Source: Marinomonas rhizomae
GTDB lineage: Bacteria; Pseudomonadota; Gammaproteobacteria; Pseudomonadales; Marinomonadaceae
Direction: 5' to 3'
Assembly: GCF_003315485.1 (NCBI RefSeq)
Contig: NZ_QNSE01000011.1
Coordinates: 62,001-126,000 of the forward strand
Length of the DNA stretch: 64,000 nt
Shown here: piece by piece, positions 35,201-43,261 of the stretch
How the letters are laid out: each line of letters opens with the position of its first letter
How positions within the stretch are numbered: the first letter of the stretch is position 1
Program-made: the position numbers and the translations under genes
Notes under the pieces: model-generated
The model's database searches: none
Seen by the model: only the letters and a program-made list of their open reading frames with translations
What the model was told of the DNA's origin: nothing

Positions 35201-36050
35201 GCCTATCTCCGCCAGACAAATTCCCAATATGACCTTGTCTGTCGATCAACTGTATTTCAATGAAAAGCCCTACGGGGATTGGCAACTGACTATTTCTAGA
35301 GCGGGTGATATGGTTCGAATAGACCCGATTTCATCAAAGCTAAAAACAGGTGATTTTAAAGGTCATTTATTCTGGCAGGATCATAATGATGATTCGAATG
35401 TCGAGCTAGTCATAGCTGCTAGTGGACAAGACTTAGCAGAATTAACTAAGAAATTTTCTAGTGAAGCCTTTGTCTCTTCAAAAAAATATAAATTTGATGT
35501 AGGTCTTAGCTGGAAAGGGCATCCATTCCATTTTGATCGAGAGTCTGTATCGGGTCGTATTAGTTTCTCTGCTGAAAACGGGAATTTCAGCAAAGTGGAT
35601 GAATTGCCCGCATTTTTAAAAGCGTTAGGTATTTTCAATATAGGTGCTCTTAGTCGACGTTTGTTATTGGATTTCTCTGATGTATATGAGCCTGGATTAA
35701 CGTATGACGAGTTCAGTGGGACATTGTCTCTAGGTAATGGGATATTAAAAACAATATCTCCCATTTCAATTATTGCTCCTTCTGCCGAGTTGGTTGTTGC
35801 TGGAGAGGCTGATATTGTCAACGAAACTTTAAATGAGAAATTGACCGCTACATTTCCTTTAACTGGTACATTACCATTGGCCGGGTTGTTATGGGGGACA
35901 CCGCAATTAGCTGGACTCTTGTTTATAACGGACAAACTCATTGGTGATCAACTTTCCAAAGTGACAAGTGTGCAATATAAGGTTGAAGGCTCTTTTAATA
36001 GTCCTGTTATGACACCAATTCGCTATAGACCATTAGAGAAAAAAGATTGA
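32238..36050 (+). CDS. yhdP: YhdP family AsmA-like envelope protein
   Basis: Very large inner-membrane-anchored periplasmic protein. In E. coli YhdP belongs to the AsmA-like group (with TamB and YdbH) and is thought to bridge the periplasm and move phospholipids to the outer membrane. One N-terminal helix (VLFTFWGAIVFSALLAIFAL) is followed by an AsmA-like start (YLDHYRPQIEHNLQQITGYPVSLEGIDGRLEGIDP), about 1100 residues of mixed beta-strand repeats, and a C-terminal DUF3971/TIGR02099-type region ending in LAGLLWGTPQLAGLLFITDKLIG. The 1270 residues match the family. It is the fifth gene of the mre run, and its stop overlaps the nit start (TGATG). Confidence 0.92.
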   Translation: MRWLIRKLVLFTFWGAIVFSALLAIFALSVGQLLPYLDHYRPQIEHNLQQITGYPVSLEGIDGRLEGIDPTVSISGFHLMANDQSAISVSEMRLRLDTVKSLLTLSPQFTYIRFVRPTVVLQESEGLWRLNGAKPSRNVGNDVGVERVLDYLSAQQNFSIYDAKVDVHSEQFGKHAIRIPHIYIFQKSFESLFTSELYLDGYQSPFQIDARLDKARSLLGGYRVKASVKAPVFSVPLNDMLPNNTYMLSSVELGGDVWLDATIGKELEVRTEATQFKVAFEDGQQYELTSSIKLKYSEKNPSVRMDVSKLSIKDQSGLSYPETDLTFDWSSVKNRSNVSFARADLGLAHSIAAHFLPEDTNASKILNGLNPRGMAKNGSISIGRENDDLSFQFLSNLQSASVEGYKGIPQASNINAVFSLSDDGGYIDFRGHDGEIAFDTLYDESWPTDFLSGYVNWQQQQDAFLVEGRDLVVQRNGARVNGGFRLEVRDERSDWIALDLHGSNVSVVDRLTYLPPNALSDELMSWIKDAFSDAGKLDSVDVLVQSELVDGAEPHVRVQLAVSGADVTFDKAWPTATEVNGRFEFDESGVVVQVDSANLLDLPVKDLLLTVPISNNSADWLNLKGEINDKAPLILTTLRTTPLADSVLQPFENWKLGGKVKGSFDIAIPFQEEVDPKVQLGLDFNNNALVIDDIDLSAHVDSGHLNYSSDQGITNSEFDIQALGGASHLILSSVKAQNGTLAVLGDFSGDIGIKQVARWNKLPEAALQKMSGNANYNGHLSVNQSQDGQVDLVIDSDLLGVNIDLPEPVGKQAEGKAALRIKVMQHEKDIVIDADYADLSKARFLLKGNEFIGGEVILNGGKDQAVSANIPKGLVLTGDFDRFYLQDWQSAFADFSGDVSTSSDGAEVPEIPEWLSKVDLIVDEVVINPSNTWHNFKVDYNAAKNKSLFVSSDEMNFSLIYKDGDPDLHFGFLSWNTSESDSSESKSSPISARQIPNMTLSVDQLYFNEKPYGDWQLTISRAGDMVRIDPISSKLKTGDFKGHLFWQDHNDDSNVELVIAASGQDLAELTKKFSSEAFVSSKKYKFDVGLSWKGHPFHFDRESVSGRISFSAENGNFSKVDELPAFLKALGIFNIGALSRRLLLDFSDVYEPGLTYDEFSGTLSLGNGILKTISPISIIAPSAELVVAGEADIVNETLNEKLTATFPLTGTLPLAGLLWGTPQLAGLLFITDKLIGDQLSKVTSVQYKVEGSFNSPVMTPIRYRPLEKKD

Positions 36051-36883
36051 TGAACTCACTTTGTATCGCAGCAATTCAATTGACGAGTACTAAAAATTGG
36101 CGTGAAAATTTAAATCACGTAAAACAACTTGTGGGATCAGCTGTAGCGGACGGTGCTAGATTAGTTGTGTTGCCTGAAAATGTTTTTTTGTTTAATGGTA
36201 AAGCAATGAGGGAGTTGGCGGAATCAAATGATCAAAATATCCTGTTACAAGAGATGTCAGATTTAGCTCAGAAGCACTCTATTTATCTTGTTGTTGGTTC
36301 GCACCCTTCATTATTGAAAGCTGATGACAGCAAGATTTCTGATGGCCGAGTCAGGCAGACATGTTGGCTTGTTGGACCTAATGGTGCCTTCATTGAGCGT
36401 TACGACAAGATTCATTTGTTTGATGTTACTGTTGATGATAAAGCGACATCCTACAGAGAGTCTGATTTTATTGAACCTGGAGAGCTGGATTTAAAAGTCA
36501 TTGAAGTGGATGGTTTTAATATTGGCCTCAGCATCTGCTACGACTTACGCTTTCCTGAACTGTATCGAGAGCTAACGAAAATGGGAGCCGAAGTTTTATT
36601 GGTGCCCGCTGCTTTTACTTATGTTACTGGAAAAGCTCACTGGGATATTCTACTGGCCGCTCGTGCGATTGAAAATCAATGCTACGTTTTGGGTGTCGAT
36701 CAGTGTGGCTGGCATAATGAAACCAGACAAACCTACGGACATAGTGCTTTGTACTCCCCATTTGGCGAATGTTTAGTCAATTTACAGGAAGAACCAGGGT
36801 ATTTCGTATTTAATATAACAAGGGCATCGTTAAATGATTGTCGACAAAAAATGCCTTGTTTTTCACATCGTAGACTCTCATAA
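36050..36883 (+). CDS. carbon-nitrogen hydrolase (nitrilase superfamily, Nit1-like)
   Basis: Hydrolase with the Glu-Lys-Cys triad: Glu in LVVLPENVFLF, Lys in ERYDKIHLFDVTV, and Cys in GLSICYDLRFPELYREL. Nit1/YbeM homologues hydrolyse deaminated glutathione, and this member (277 residues) is the one conserved beside yhdP. The ATG at 36050 shares its A with the yhdP stop TGA. A TTG three bases earlier is less likely. In many gammaproteobacteria tldD follows; here it does not. Confidence 0.9.
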   Translation: MNSLCIAAIQLTSTKNWRENLNHVKQLVGSAVADGARLVVLPENVFLFNGKAMRELAESNDQNILLQEMSDLAQKHSIYLVVGSHPSLLKADDSKISDGRVRQTCWLVGPNGAFIERYDKIHLFDVTVDDKATSYRESDFIEPGELDLKVIEVDGFNIGLSICYDLRFPELYRELTKMGAEVLLVPAAFTYVTGKAHWDILLAARAIENQCYVLGVDQCGWHNETRQTYGHSALYSPFGECLVNLQEEPGYFVFNITRASLNDCRQKMPCFSHRRLS

Positions 36884-37172
36884 CAACCGTTTTCTCAAGC
36901 CTTTTCGAGATACCTCAAAGAGCGCCATTTTTTAATAATCACCATAAATCGTAGAAAAATTAACTTAGATTGTTTGCTTTTACCAAATCAGATATTCCCT
37001 TTTAACCTTAGTGTTACTGTTTGATTTTACTTTTTATAGTTGCTGTATTGCCGCTGCAGTATTCGCATCTTTAATTTGTACTAGTCACGAACTCACCCAT
37101 CTTTGTCGTCAGTACATCGATGGTTGAGCCCGTTAAGCAATGGAGGAAATCACCCCTCAACGTCCGGAAAAT
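36884..37172. other. 289-base gap at a break in conserved gene order
   Basis: Between nit and the converging flavin reductase gene. No frame codes for anything recognisable, and no tldD remnant could be seen in either strand. It marks the left edge of the accessory block. Confidence 0.4.
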
Positions 37173-37694
37173 TTAAAGTTTATCGATGGCTTCAAATAAG
37201 CTTTGGTTAAACGTCTCATTAGTAACTACGCCAGTTTTGGCATCAACATTATCGTAGAAGTTAGGCAATGAAATTGCGGCAATGACGTTGGCTGCAAAAA
37301 AGGGAGCTGAGGCCTTCGCAGCGGCTAAAACACTTTGCGCTCCTTTTGAACCTGGTGAGGTGGACAGCATAAGAACAGGTTTATTTTGAAAAATTTTCCT
37401 GTCTATTCGTGAAGTCCAATCAAATAAATTTTTATAGGCCGAAGTGTAAGAGCCATTGTATTCAGCGAATGACATAACGATGCTATTTGCTTCACCAATG
37501 GCATTATAAAAATCGTGTGCTAGCTGTGGAATACCAGATTTTTTTTCTCTGTCTTCACTGTATATCGGCATTTCAAAGTCGTTAATGTCGATTAGTGAGA
37601 TATCCGCGTTATGGATTTGTTGTGCAGCATAAAAAGCTAGCTTTTTATTGATAGAGTTTTTGCTGTTGCTTGTGCCAAAAGTAAGTATTTTCAT
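37173..37694 (-). CDS. NADPH-dependent FMN reductase family protein
   Basis: Flavodoxin-fold reductase that uses NAD(P)H to reduce flavin, quinones or chromate-type substrates. From the Met at 37694 (MKILTFGTSNSKNSINKKLA) it has 173 residues. TSNSKNSINK is the phosphate-binding loop, YNGSYTSAYKNLFDW is the family motif of ArsH/ChrR-like reductases, and PVLMLSTSPGSKGAQSVL holds the flavin-ring loop. The gene follows the MFS exporter by about 40 bases and probably shares its SoxR-controlled promoter, which fits a role under redox-cycling stress. Confidence 0.88.
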   Translation of the reverse strand: MKILTFGTSNSKNSINKKLAFYAAQQIHNADISLIDINDFEMPIYSEDREKKSGIPQLAHDFYNAIGEANSIVMSFAEYNGSYTSAYKNLFDWTSRIDRKIFQNKPVLMLSTSPGSKGAQSVLAAAKASAPFFAANVIAAISLPNFYDNVDAKTGVVTNETFNQSLFEAIDKL

Positions 37695-37731
37695 TTTATT
37701 TTCCTTTATTGAAGTTTGTAACAAGGGTTGG

Positions 37732-38889
37732 TTACTTTTTCAGGGTAGTTGCGCCTGCAAGGGCTAGAACGAAAGTGAAAGCCCCTGCTAAGAAGTAGAA
37801 GTCGCTGTATCCCAGTTTGGTGATAAGAGCGGAAGTGATAAAAGGTGAAACAAATTGCCCAATGAAGATGCTGTTGGTCAGCACACCAGATGCGAGTCCG
37901 CGTTTGTTGCTTGGTACGAGCTCCATGCCTTTAGCCATGAAATTTGGCATTACCAATCCCATACAGATTCCCATAAGACCGCAACCAAGAATAACCAAGC
38001 TGAATGATGCGGCTTGTGATAGCACGAGCATGCCAAGACCCATGGCTATGAAGCCAATGAGTGCTACACCATAACTTTGGATTTTGGCAACAAGCTTGCC
38101 AAAGAATATGCTTGAGAGAGCCGACAGGAATGTACCCACTCCGATTGCTAAACCTGATTTACTAGGGTCAGTTATGCCAATTTCCAACATGAAAAATGGT
38201 ATTTGTGTTGGTAGGATATAAAAGACCATAAAGTGACAAAAAATAAGAATTGAGCAGCCAATGAGCGGCCGCTTCCAGCGCGTATTTTTATTGTCTTGCT
38301 GATGATCGCTTAGATGAACTATGTGTTTGTTTTCAGTAATAGATAGAAATATCAGCGGTACAAATAGGATGGCGACCGCATAAATATAAAAGGAAAGCCG
38401 TGCGCTAGTGTTGGCCAAATAGCCAGCTGTGACAATGAAGAGGATGCCACCAACACTAGAGAAAGCTTGTTGCAAACCCATAAACTGGCTTCTTTTCTGG
38501 CCAGAATAATAATCAGATATTAGCGATGTCACAGCGGTCATTAGTCCTGCGACACAAATACCTAAGATCGCTCTACTGATAGCGATGGCTTCTAGCCCCT
38601 GCAGCTGAGCACCAGCGGCACCAGTAATGGAGAAGACGATAGTAGCAATGATAATTTGATTTCTTCGGCCAAACCTATCGGCTGTCCAACCGAACACCGG
38701 CGCGAAAATAACAACAAACAGAGCTGGAATTGGTAATAGCATCTTTACCAAAAAATCGGTTTCCGGTGTTCCCGAGAATTCATTGGCTAAACCTGGTAAG
38801 GCGGGGGCGATGGTAATATTAGACATAACTGTTAACGTCGAGATTAGCAGCAAGCAAAGTGCTCTGGGTTCTAATAGACTGGTTTTCAT
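37732..38889 (-). CDS. MFS multidrug-type exporter
   Basis: Twelve-helix proton-coupled transporter of the major facilitator superfamily, 385 residues. FGWTADRFGRRNQIIIAT between helices 2 and 3 is the family motif A, and the region ISRAILGICVAGLMTAVTSLISDYY resembles drug:H+ antiporters. A promoter with a SoxR dyad in a 19-bp spacer lies just upstream, so the natural substrate is probably a redox-active drug or pigment. The ATG is preceded by TAGGAAGCAAACCTTA, an acceptable ribosome site. Confidence 0.87.
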   Translation of the reverse strand: MKTSLLEPRALCLLLISTLTVMSNITIAPALPGLANEFSGTPETDFLVKMLLPIPALFVVIFAPVFGWTADRFGRRNQIIIATIVFSITGAAGAQLQGLEAIAISRAILGICVAGLMTAVTSLISDYYSGQKRSQFMGLQQAFSSVGGILFIVTAGYLANTSARLSFYIYAVAILFVPLIFLSITENKHIVHLSDHQQDNKNTRWKRPLIGCSILIFCHFMVFYILPTQIPFFMLEIGITDPSKSGLAIGVGTFLSALSSIFFGKLVAKIQSYGVALIGFIAMGLGMLVLSQAASFSLVILGCGLMGICMGLVMPNFMAKGMELVPSNKRGLASGVLTNSIFIGQFVSPFITSALITKLGYSDFYFLAGAFTFVLALAGATTLKK

Positions 38890-38983
38890 TAAGGTTTGCT
38901 TCCTAAGTATAGATAGTCTTCTTTTAAGTACTTTCTAGCTGTTTTATTAAGTAATGAGCTTGAGTCAGATTGAATTTGCCGCT

Positions 38984-39014
38984 ATTCTGCGACCTCAACT
39001 TAAGTTGAGGTCAA
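38984..39014 (-). promoter_or_regulatory. SoxR-controlled promoter of the MFS/FMN-reductase operon
   Basis: On the minus strand a -35 TTGACC (39009-39014) and a -10 CAGAAT (38984-38989) are separated by 19 bases (38990-39008), the over-long spacing of MerR-family promoters. Spacer and -35 contain a perfect dyad, CCTCAACTTAAGTTGAGG (38993-39010), very close to the E. coli soxS SoxR site CCTCAAGTTAACTTGAGG. SoxR twisting the spacer should activate the exporter operon and may repress soxR itself. Confidence 0.85.
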
Positions 39015-39021
39015 GCATCAA

Positions 39022-39471
39022 ATGCAAAAAAAACTCATTTCTGAGTGGATTTCTGTGGGCGTTTTAAGTGAAAGGACTGGCGTATCTGTGTCAGCTTTGC
39101 ATTTCTATGAAAGAAAAGGCTTGATAAAAAGCCAAAGAAATACATCCAACCACAGACAGTACCCAAAGCATGTTATTCGGATTGTTTCCCTTATTCAGGT
39201 TGCTCAGCGGACAGGATTTTCTTTGGAAGACATTTTGTTGGAACTGGAAGGGTTGCCAAATCGAGCTCGCGTTACCCTAGAAGATTGGGAGGCATTGGGG
39301 TTAAGGTGGCAAGATGAACTTGATAAGAAGATCACACAGTTAACAGAACTGAAAGACATGATGGCCGATTGTATTGGCTGTGGCTGCCTTTCTCTTGAAA
39401 AGTGCCGACTTCTTAATCCATCTGATACTTTAGGAGAAAAAGGCGCAGGGCCACAGCGAATGACAGAGTAA
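39022..39471 (+). CDS. soxR: redox-sensing transcriptional activator SoxR
   Basis: MerR-family regulator activated by oxidation of a [2Fe-2S] cluster, typically by redox-cycling compounds or phenazine-like pigments. The winged helix region SVGVLSERTGVSVSALHFYERKGLI (split here) covers residues 12-36, a dimerisation helix follows, and the cluster ligands are CIGCGCLSLEKC (C-X2-C-X-C-X5-C) near residue 117. Length 149 is normal. It is divergent from the MFS/FMN reductase pair with the SoxR box between them. No soxS is nearby, so direct SoxR control is expected, as in non-enteric bacteria. Confidence 0.94.
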   Translation: MQKKLISEWISVGVLSERTGVSVSALHFYERKGLIKSQRNTSNHRQYPKHVIRIVSLIQVAQRTGFSLEDILLELEGLPNRARVTLEDWEALGLRWQDELDKKITQLTELKDMMADCIGCGCLSLEKCRLLNPSDTLGEKGAGPQRMTE

Positions 39472-39517
39472 AATACTATCTGAGTTATGGTTAAGCTATC
39501 TTGAAACCTGAATGTTT

Positions 39518-39557
39518 TTTAGTAAAAGAGAGTTTGTATTCACTCCCTTTTACTAAA
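39518..39557. terminator. hairpin between converging soxR and GFA genes
   Basis: 16-bp inverted repeat with one mismatch (39518-39533 and 39542-39557) and an 8-base loop. T and A runs flank the arms on the wrong side for a classic T-tail, so it is a likely but non-canonical terminator. Confidence 0.5.
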
Positions 39558-39572
39558 TCTCGAACGAATAAA

Positions 39573-39974
39573 CTATACCGCTGGCCGTTCTTCGTATTGC
39601 GGAATATCGTCGCAGATGTCGAACCATTCGGCTTTTGAGCCGACAAAGATATGCGAAGATGGTTTATTGTTTATTTTCGTATCTAGAGTGCCAATGCGTA
39701 GGCGAAGTAGTTCTGGCATATGTGGACGACGGCTGTAAAGTGGCGATGCGCACTGCTTGCAAAAGACACGGAAAACACCAGGCGTTGACTCGTATTCCGC
39801 CAGTAGTTCAGTTCCTTGTACGAGAGTAAACGCCGTTGTTGGGATCCCTGCATTGGTAGCAAAAGCAGAGCCGTTAGCCTTGCGGCACTTTTGGCAATGA
39901 CATTGCATAATGTCACCGAGTTCACCTTGTATCTCGTATTGAACACCATTACATAAGCAGCTTCCAGATAACAT
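39573..39974 (-). CDS. GFA family zinc protein (CENP-V/GFA fold)
   Basis: 133-residue protein of the glutathione-dependent formaldehyde-activating family. The zinc-binding cysteines are in GSCLCNGVQYEI, QCHCQKCRK and VFCKQCASPLYSRRP. Most members have no proven activity, and many are not formaldehyde enzymes despite the name. The ATG at 39974 is preceded by TTAGGAGAGCAAC, a strong ribosome site. No glutathione-formaldehyde dehydrogenase is nearby. Confidence 0.87.
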   Translation of the reverse strand: MLSGSCLCNGVQYEIQGELGDIMQCHCQKCRKANGSAFATNAGIPTTAFTLVQGTELLAEYESTPGVFRVFCKQCASPLYSRRPHMPELLRLRIGTLDTKINNKPSSHIFVGSKAEWFDICDDIPQYEERPAV

Positions 39975-40109
39975 GTTGCTCTCCTAAATAATTGTTTTAT
40001 TTGCCTTCGAGTGATTAATTCTGTCAGGTTAACCCTTTTGTTTTGAGCAGACAACTTTTGTTGCTTTTGGCTGATGCATAAAGGTTTCTTAGTGACAGAG
40101 AGAGCATAT

Positions 40110-41036
40110 TTAACGCAAAGGTGTGGAGTACTGGTTGATTTTTGTCTGAATCTCTCTTGCTTCTGTTTCCAGTGCTGCAATAAAGTCGTCTAAAAAAGGG
40201 TTAAAAGGGCGATGTAAGGGCAAAAGAATATTAATGGTGAAAGGATAAGATACATTTAAAGGGCGGATGTGTAGACCATGATCAATGAAGTCCAACGCTG
40301 TCAGTGGATTGATGATGGCAATCCCTGCGCCTTTGCTGACTAGTTGGCAGACTGACGCGGCAGTGGGTGTTTCCACGATAGTTTTACGATCGATGCCAAG
40401 CCGATAAAGCTCTTCATCCAATTTTATGCGATAGGGATCGGTGGGGGATAAGTTAATAAAAGACTGACCCTCGAAATCGCGGATATCAATGACGTCTTTT
40501 GACAATAATGGATGGCCATTTGGCAAAATGCAGACTTCATTGATGCTTAATAAGGGCTTTAGTGTGGTACCTGAAGGAGAATAATTATTTTCAGTCAAAC
40601 CAAGGTCGTATTGCTGGTGTGTTAGGCTTTGTTCTAAAAATGGTGGTTCTTGCACAGAGATAGAAATACCGACATTTTGGTTTGTATCTAAAAACTTCAG
40701 ACATGCGCCCGGTAACAGAGACTGGGAAAAAGCAGGTAATGTAAGTACGGACAGTCTTCCGATCTGATCTGTGCGTAAATCTTCAACGGTTGACCAAATT
40801 CGTTCTAAACCAATGTAAGAGCGTTTTACCTCTTCAAAAAGCGTGTAAGCCGCGTTGCTTGGTTTAAGACGCCCTCGTACTCGCTCAAATAAGCTGAACC
40901 CGATTATTTGCTCCAGTCTTGCTAATTCTCGGCTAATGGTCGGTTGTGAGGTATGCAACATATCGGCGGCGCTGGTCACGCTTTCCGCCGTCATCAAAGC
41001 ATTGAATATTTCAATTTGTCGGAATGTTAGTTTCAT
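40110..41036 (-). CDS. lysR: LysR, activator of diaminopimelate decarboxylase
   Basis: LysR-family regulator. The N-terminal domain (LTFRQIEIFNALMTAESVTSA, HTSQPTISRELARLEQIIGF and LFERVRGRLKP) is close to E. coli LysR (RHIEIFHAVMTAGSL, HTSQPTVSRELARFEKVIG, LFERVRGRLHP). Similarity continues into the effector domain (TPTAASVCQLVSKGAGIAII with VNPLTALDF-like NPLTALDFIDHGL). It is divergent from lysA, as in E. coli, where LysR activates lysA when lysine is low and diaminopimelate is high. Confidence 0.9.
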   Translation of the reverse strand: MKLTFRQIEIFNALMTAESVTSAADMLHTSQPTISRELARLEQIIGFSLFERVRGRLKPSNAAYTLFEEVKRSYIGLERIWSTVEDLRTDQIGRLSVLTLPAFSQSLLPGACLKFLDTNQNVGISISVQEPPFLEQSLTHQQYDLGLTENNYSPSGTTLKPLLSINEVCILPNGHPLLSKDVIDIRDFEGQSFINLSPTDPYRIKLDEELYRLGIDRKTIVETPTAASVCQLVSKGAGIAIINPLTALDFIDHGLHIRPLNVSYPFTINILLPLHRPFNPFLDDFIAALETEAREIQTKINQYSTPLR

Positions 41037-41164
41037 AAGTCATATCAAAAGTGAATGGAATTCGAATGAATAGATATTATTTGTATTTTTAGTCGGGCGC
41101 TATGATTGATTCATCTTAAATAACTCAAAAAATCGATTCGAGTAATCTATAGGGGCACGGTTAA

Positions 41165-42412
41165 GTGACTATTTTTAATTCTAATACACTAATAGAAATA
41201 ACCCAGCAATTTGGTACGCCAGCCTGGATATACGATGCGGCCACTATTCGGCAACAAATAAAACAGCTCCGAAACTTTGATGTCATTCGTTTCGCGCAAA
41301 AAGCTTGCTCGAATACACATATTCTACGATTGATGAGAGAAGAAGGCGTAATGGTAGATGCTGTGTCTGCTGGAGAAATTGAAAGAAGTTTGGCAGCGGG
41401 TTACAGCAATAGCGACAATCCTGAAAGTATTGTATTTACTGCTGATGTGATAGATCGTGAAACGTTAGCATTGGTTATTCAACACGACATTCCTGTCAAT
41501 ATTGGCTCTATGGATATGTTGCATCGAATCGCAGAATCGTCTCCACGTCATCCTATTTGGATTCGAGTGAATCCAGGATTTGGCCATGGTCATAGTGAAA
41601 AGACCAATACCGGTGGACCTAATAGCAAACATGGAATTTCACTAGAAGATTTGCCGCAGGCCATTTCTCTAGTTAACCAATATGGCTTGGATTTAATTGG
41701 CATTCATATGCACATTGGTTCGGGCTCTGATTTAGAACATTTGTCTCAGGCTTGTCAGGCTATGATCGACACAGTGAAATTTGCCAATGTTGATATTCGA
41801 GCTATTTCTACTGGAGGCGGGCTTCCTACACCGTATTCTAAAAATGATAGCGAGTTAGATACTAAGGCGTTTTTTGGTTTGTGGGATGAGGCACGTAAAG
41901 AGATAGAAAATCATTTAGGTCATGATATTAAACTAGAAGTAGAGCCTGGACGATTTTTAGTTGCTAGCGCGGGCGTTTTAGTCGCAGAAATCCATTGTTT
42001 GAAGTCAACCGCTCAGCATCATTTTGTTTTAGTCGATGCCGGTTTTAATGACCTTCTAAGGCCAAGCATGTATGGCAGCTATCATGAAATAGAGGTACTC
42101 CATCAAAGCGAATTTACCGATCAAATAGACACATCATCTAGTGCAGTTGAGTATGCTGTGGCAGGACCTTTGTGTGAATCTGGTGATGTGTTTACCCAAG
42201 ATGCCAGTGGCGTGATTTGCCATCAAGCATTGGATAAGCCAAGAGTGGGTGATTTGTTGGTGTTTAATGATGTTGGTGCGTACGGTGCTTCTATGTCGTC
42301 AAATTACAATAGTCGCCCCTTAGCGCCTGAAATTTTGGTGGATAAAGGACTGAATCGTCTCGTTAGAAAAAGACAAAACATAAGAAACTTGTTAGCGTTA
42401 GAAGATGTGTAG
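41165..42412 (+). CDS. lysA: diaminopimelate decarboxylase (E. coli LysA type)
   Basis: PLP enzyme for the last step of lysine synthesis, meso-diaminopimelate to lysine. It aligns along its length with E. coli LysA: VIRFAQKACSNTHILRLMRE holds the PLP lysine, then DAVSAGEIERSLAAGY, VNPGFGHGHSEKTNTGGPNS, LIGIHMHIGSG, LEVEPGRFLVASAGVL, and PLCESGDVFTQD with the catalytic Cys from the partner subunit, then YGASMSSNYNSRP. The start is GTG at 41165. Length is 415. Most marine gammaproteobacteria carry a lysA next to dapF, so this may be a second, separately acquired copy; that cannot be tested in this window. Confidence 0.94.
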   Translation: MTIFNSNTLIEITQQFGTPAWIYDAATIRQQIKQLRNFDVIRFAQKACSNTHILRLMREEGVMVDAVSAGEIERSLAAGYSNSDNPESIVFTADVIDRETLALVIQHDIPVNIGSMDMLHRIAESSPRHPIWIRVNPGFGHGHSEKTNTGGPNSKHGISLEDLPQAISLVNQYGLDLIGIHMHIGSGSDLEHLSQACQAMIDTVKFANVDIRAISTGGGLPTPYSKNDSELDTKAFFGLWDEARKEIENHLGHDIKLEVEPGRFLVASAGVLVAEIHCLKSTAQHHFVLVDAGFNDLLRPSMYGSYHEIEVLHQSEFTDQIDTSSSAVEYAVAGPLCESGDVFTQDASGVICHQALDKPRVGDLLVFNDVGAYGASMSSNYNSRPLAPEILVDKGLNRLVRKRQNIRNLLALEDV

Positions 42413-42539
42413 TTTGATTATAATTTGTCAATACAAGAATGATATTAAACGAGGAGTGTATAAGAACGTCGATTGATTTCATTCTATTTTGCTGGTTACA
42501 CTGGAAAACATTATTCATGAAATCTTTAAGGGGTTGCCA

Positions 42540-43250
42540 GTGAACCAGACATTTGAAGCGATATTTAAAGACAATGTGAAGCGTATGCATTATCAAGTAG
42601 ATGGTCTGAGCTCGGAAAAAAGCCATATTCAGGTGGTTATATGGCCAACGTTTTCTGGATTAACGGATTTTGAAAAAGGCATTGCTGACCGAATCGCCTC
42701 ATTAGGCTTTTCAGCCACAGCAATTGATTTGTATGGGATGGATGAGAATCCTGTTGAAATGGATCAGAAGCGTGCAAAAATGGGAGCCTTAGTGGCAGAA
42801 GCGGAACCTTTGCACGAGTTGATGGATGGGCTGACGCAATCAGCTTGTGATGCTATTCATGGCAAAACCATTGTGCATGTCGGTTTTTGCCTAGGAGGGC
42901 GTTTGGCTTTGGAAGCCGGTCTGCATCTTGAAAGCAGTGCTGGTGCAGTGAGTTTTCATGGCTTAATGAGCTTTTTCCGTGCTCAGTCGGAAGTAAAAGC
43001 CAATACCAAGGCTAAAGTCTTAGTGTTAAATGGTTACCAAGACCCTTTGGTGTCAGAAGATGATGCCCAAGAAGCAAAACGTTATTGGGACAGTCTAGGA
43101 ATGGATTTTCAGTTTATTGATTTTAGCAACACAATGCATTCGTTTATGTTACCTAGTGCGAACAATCCGGAGCATGGTAGCCAATACAATCCACAAATAG
43201 CGCAACGCGCTTTTGGTTATTTGGATAATTTTTTGCATGAGTTTATTTAG
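42540..43250 (+). CDS. dienelactone hydrolase family protein
   Basis: Alpha/beta hydrolase of the dienelactone hydrolase family, 236 residues. The triad is visible as Cys in VGFCLGGRLALEAG, Asp in GYQDPLVSEDD and His in TMHSFMLPSANNP. In the family, members hydrolyse lactones or esters; substrate here is unknown. GTG at 42540 has AAGGGG six bases upstream and is preferred over a TTG at 42489, which would add 17 unrelated residues. It follows lysA by 127 bases. Confidence 0.85.
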   Translation: MNQTFEAIFKDNVKRMHYQVDGLSSEKSHIQVVIWPTFSGLTDFEKGIADRIASLGFSATAIDLYGMDENPVEMDQKRAKMGALVAEAEPLHELMDGLTQSACDAIHGKTIVHVGFCLGGRLALEAGLHLESSAGAVSFHGLMSFFRAQSEVKANTKAKVLVLNGYQDPLVSEDDAQEAKRYWDSLGMDFQFIDFSNTMHSFMLPSANNPEHGSQYNPQIAQRAFGYLDNFLHEFI

Positions 43251-43261
43251 GTAGGCTGTTT

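Noticed and set aside
35381..35941. 186-residue frame antisense to yhdP
   Set aside because: Ser/Asn/Pro-rich antisense shadow of a strongly coding region.
42363..42626. 87-residue minus frame over the lysA-hydrolase junction
   Set aside because: Overlaps two well-supported genes and has no family resemblance.
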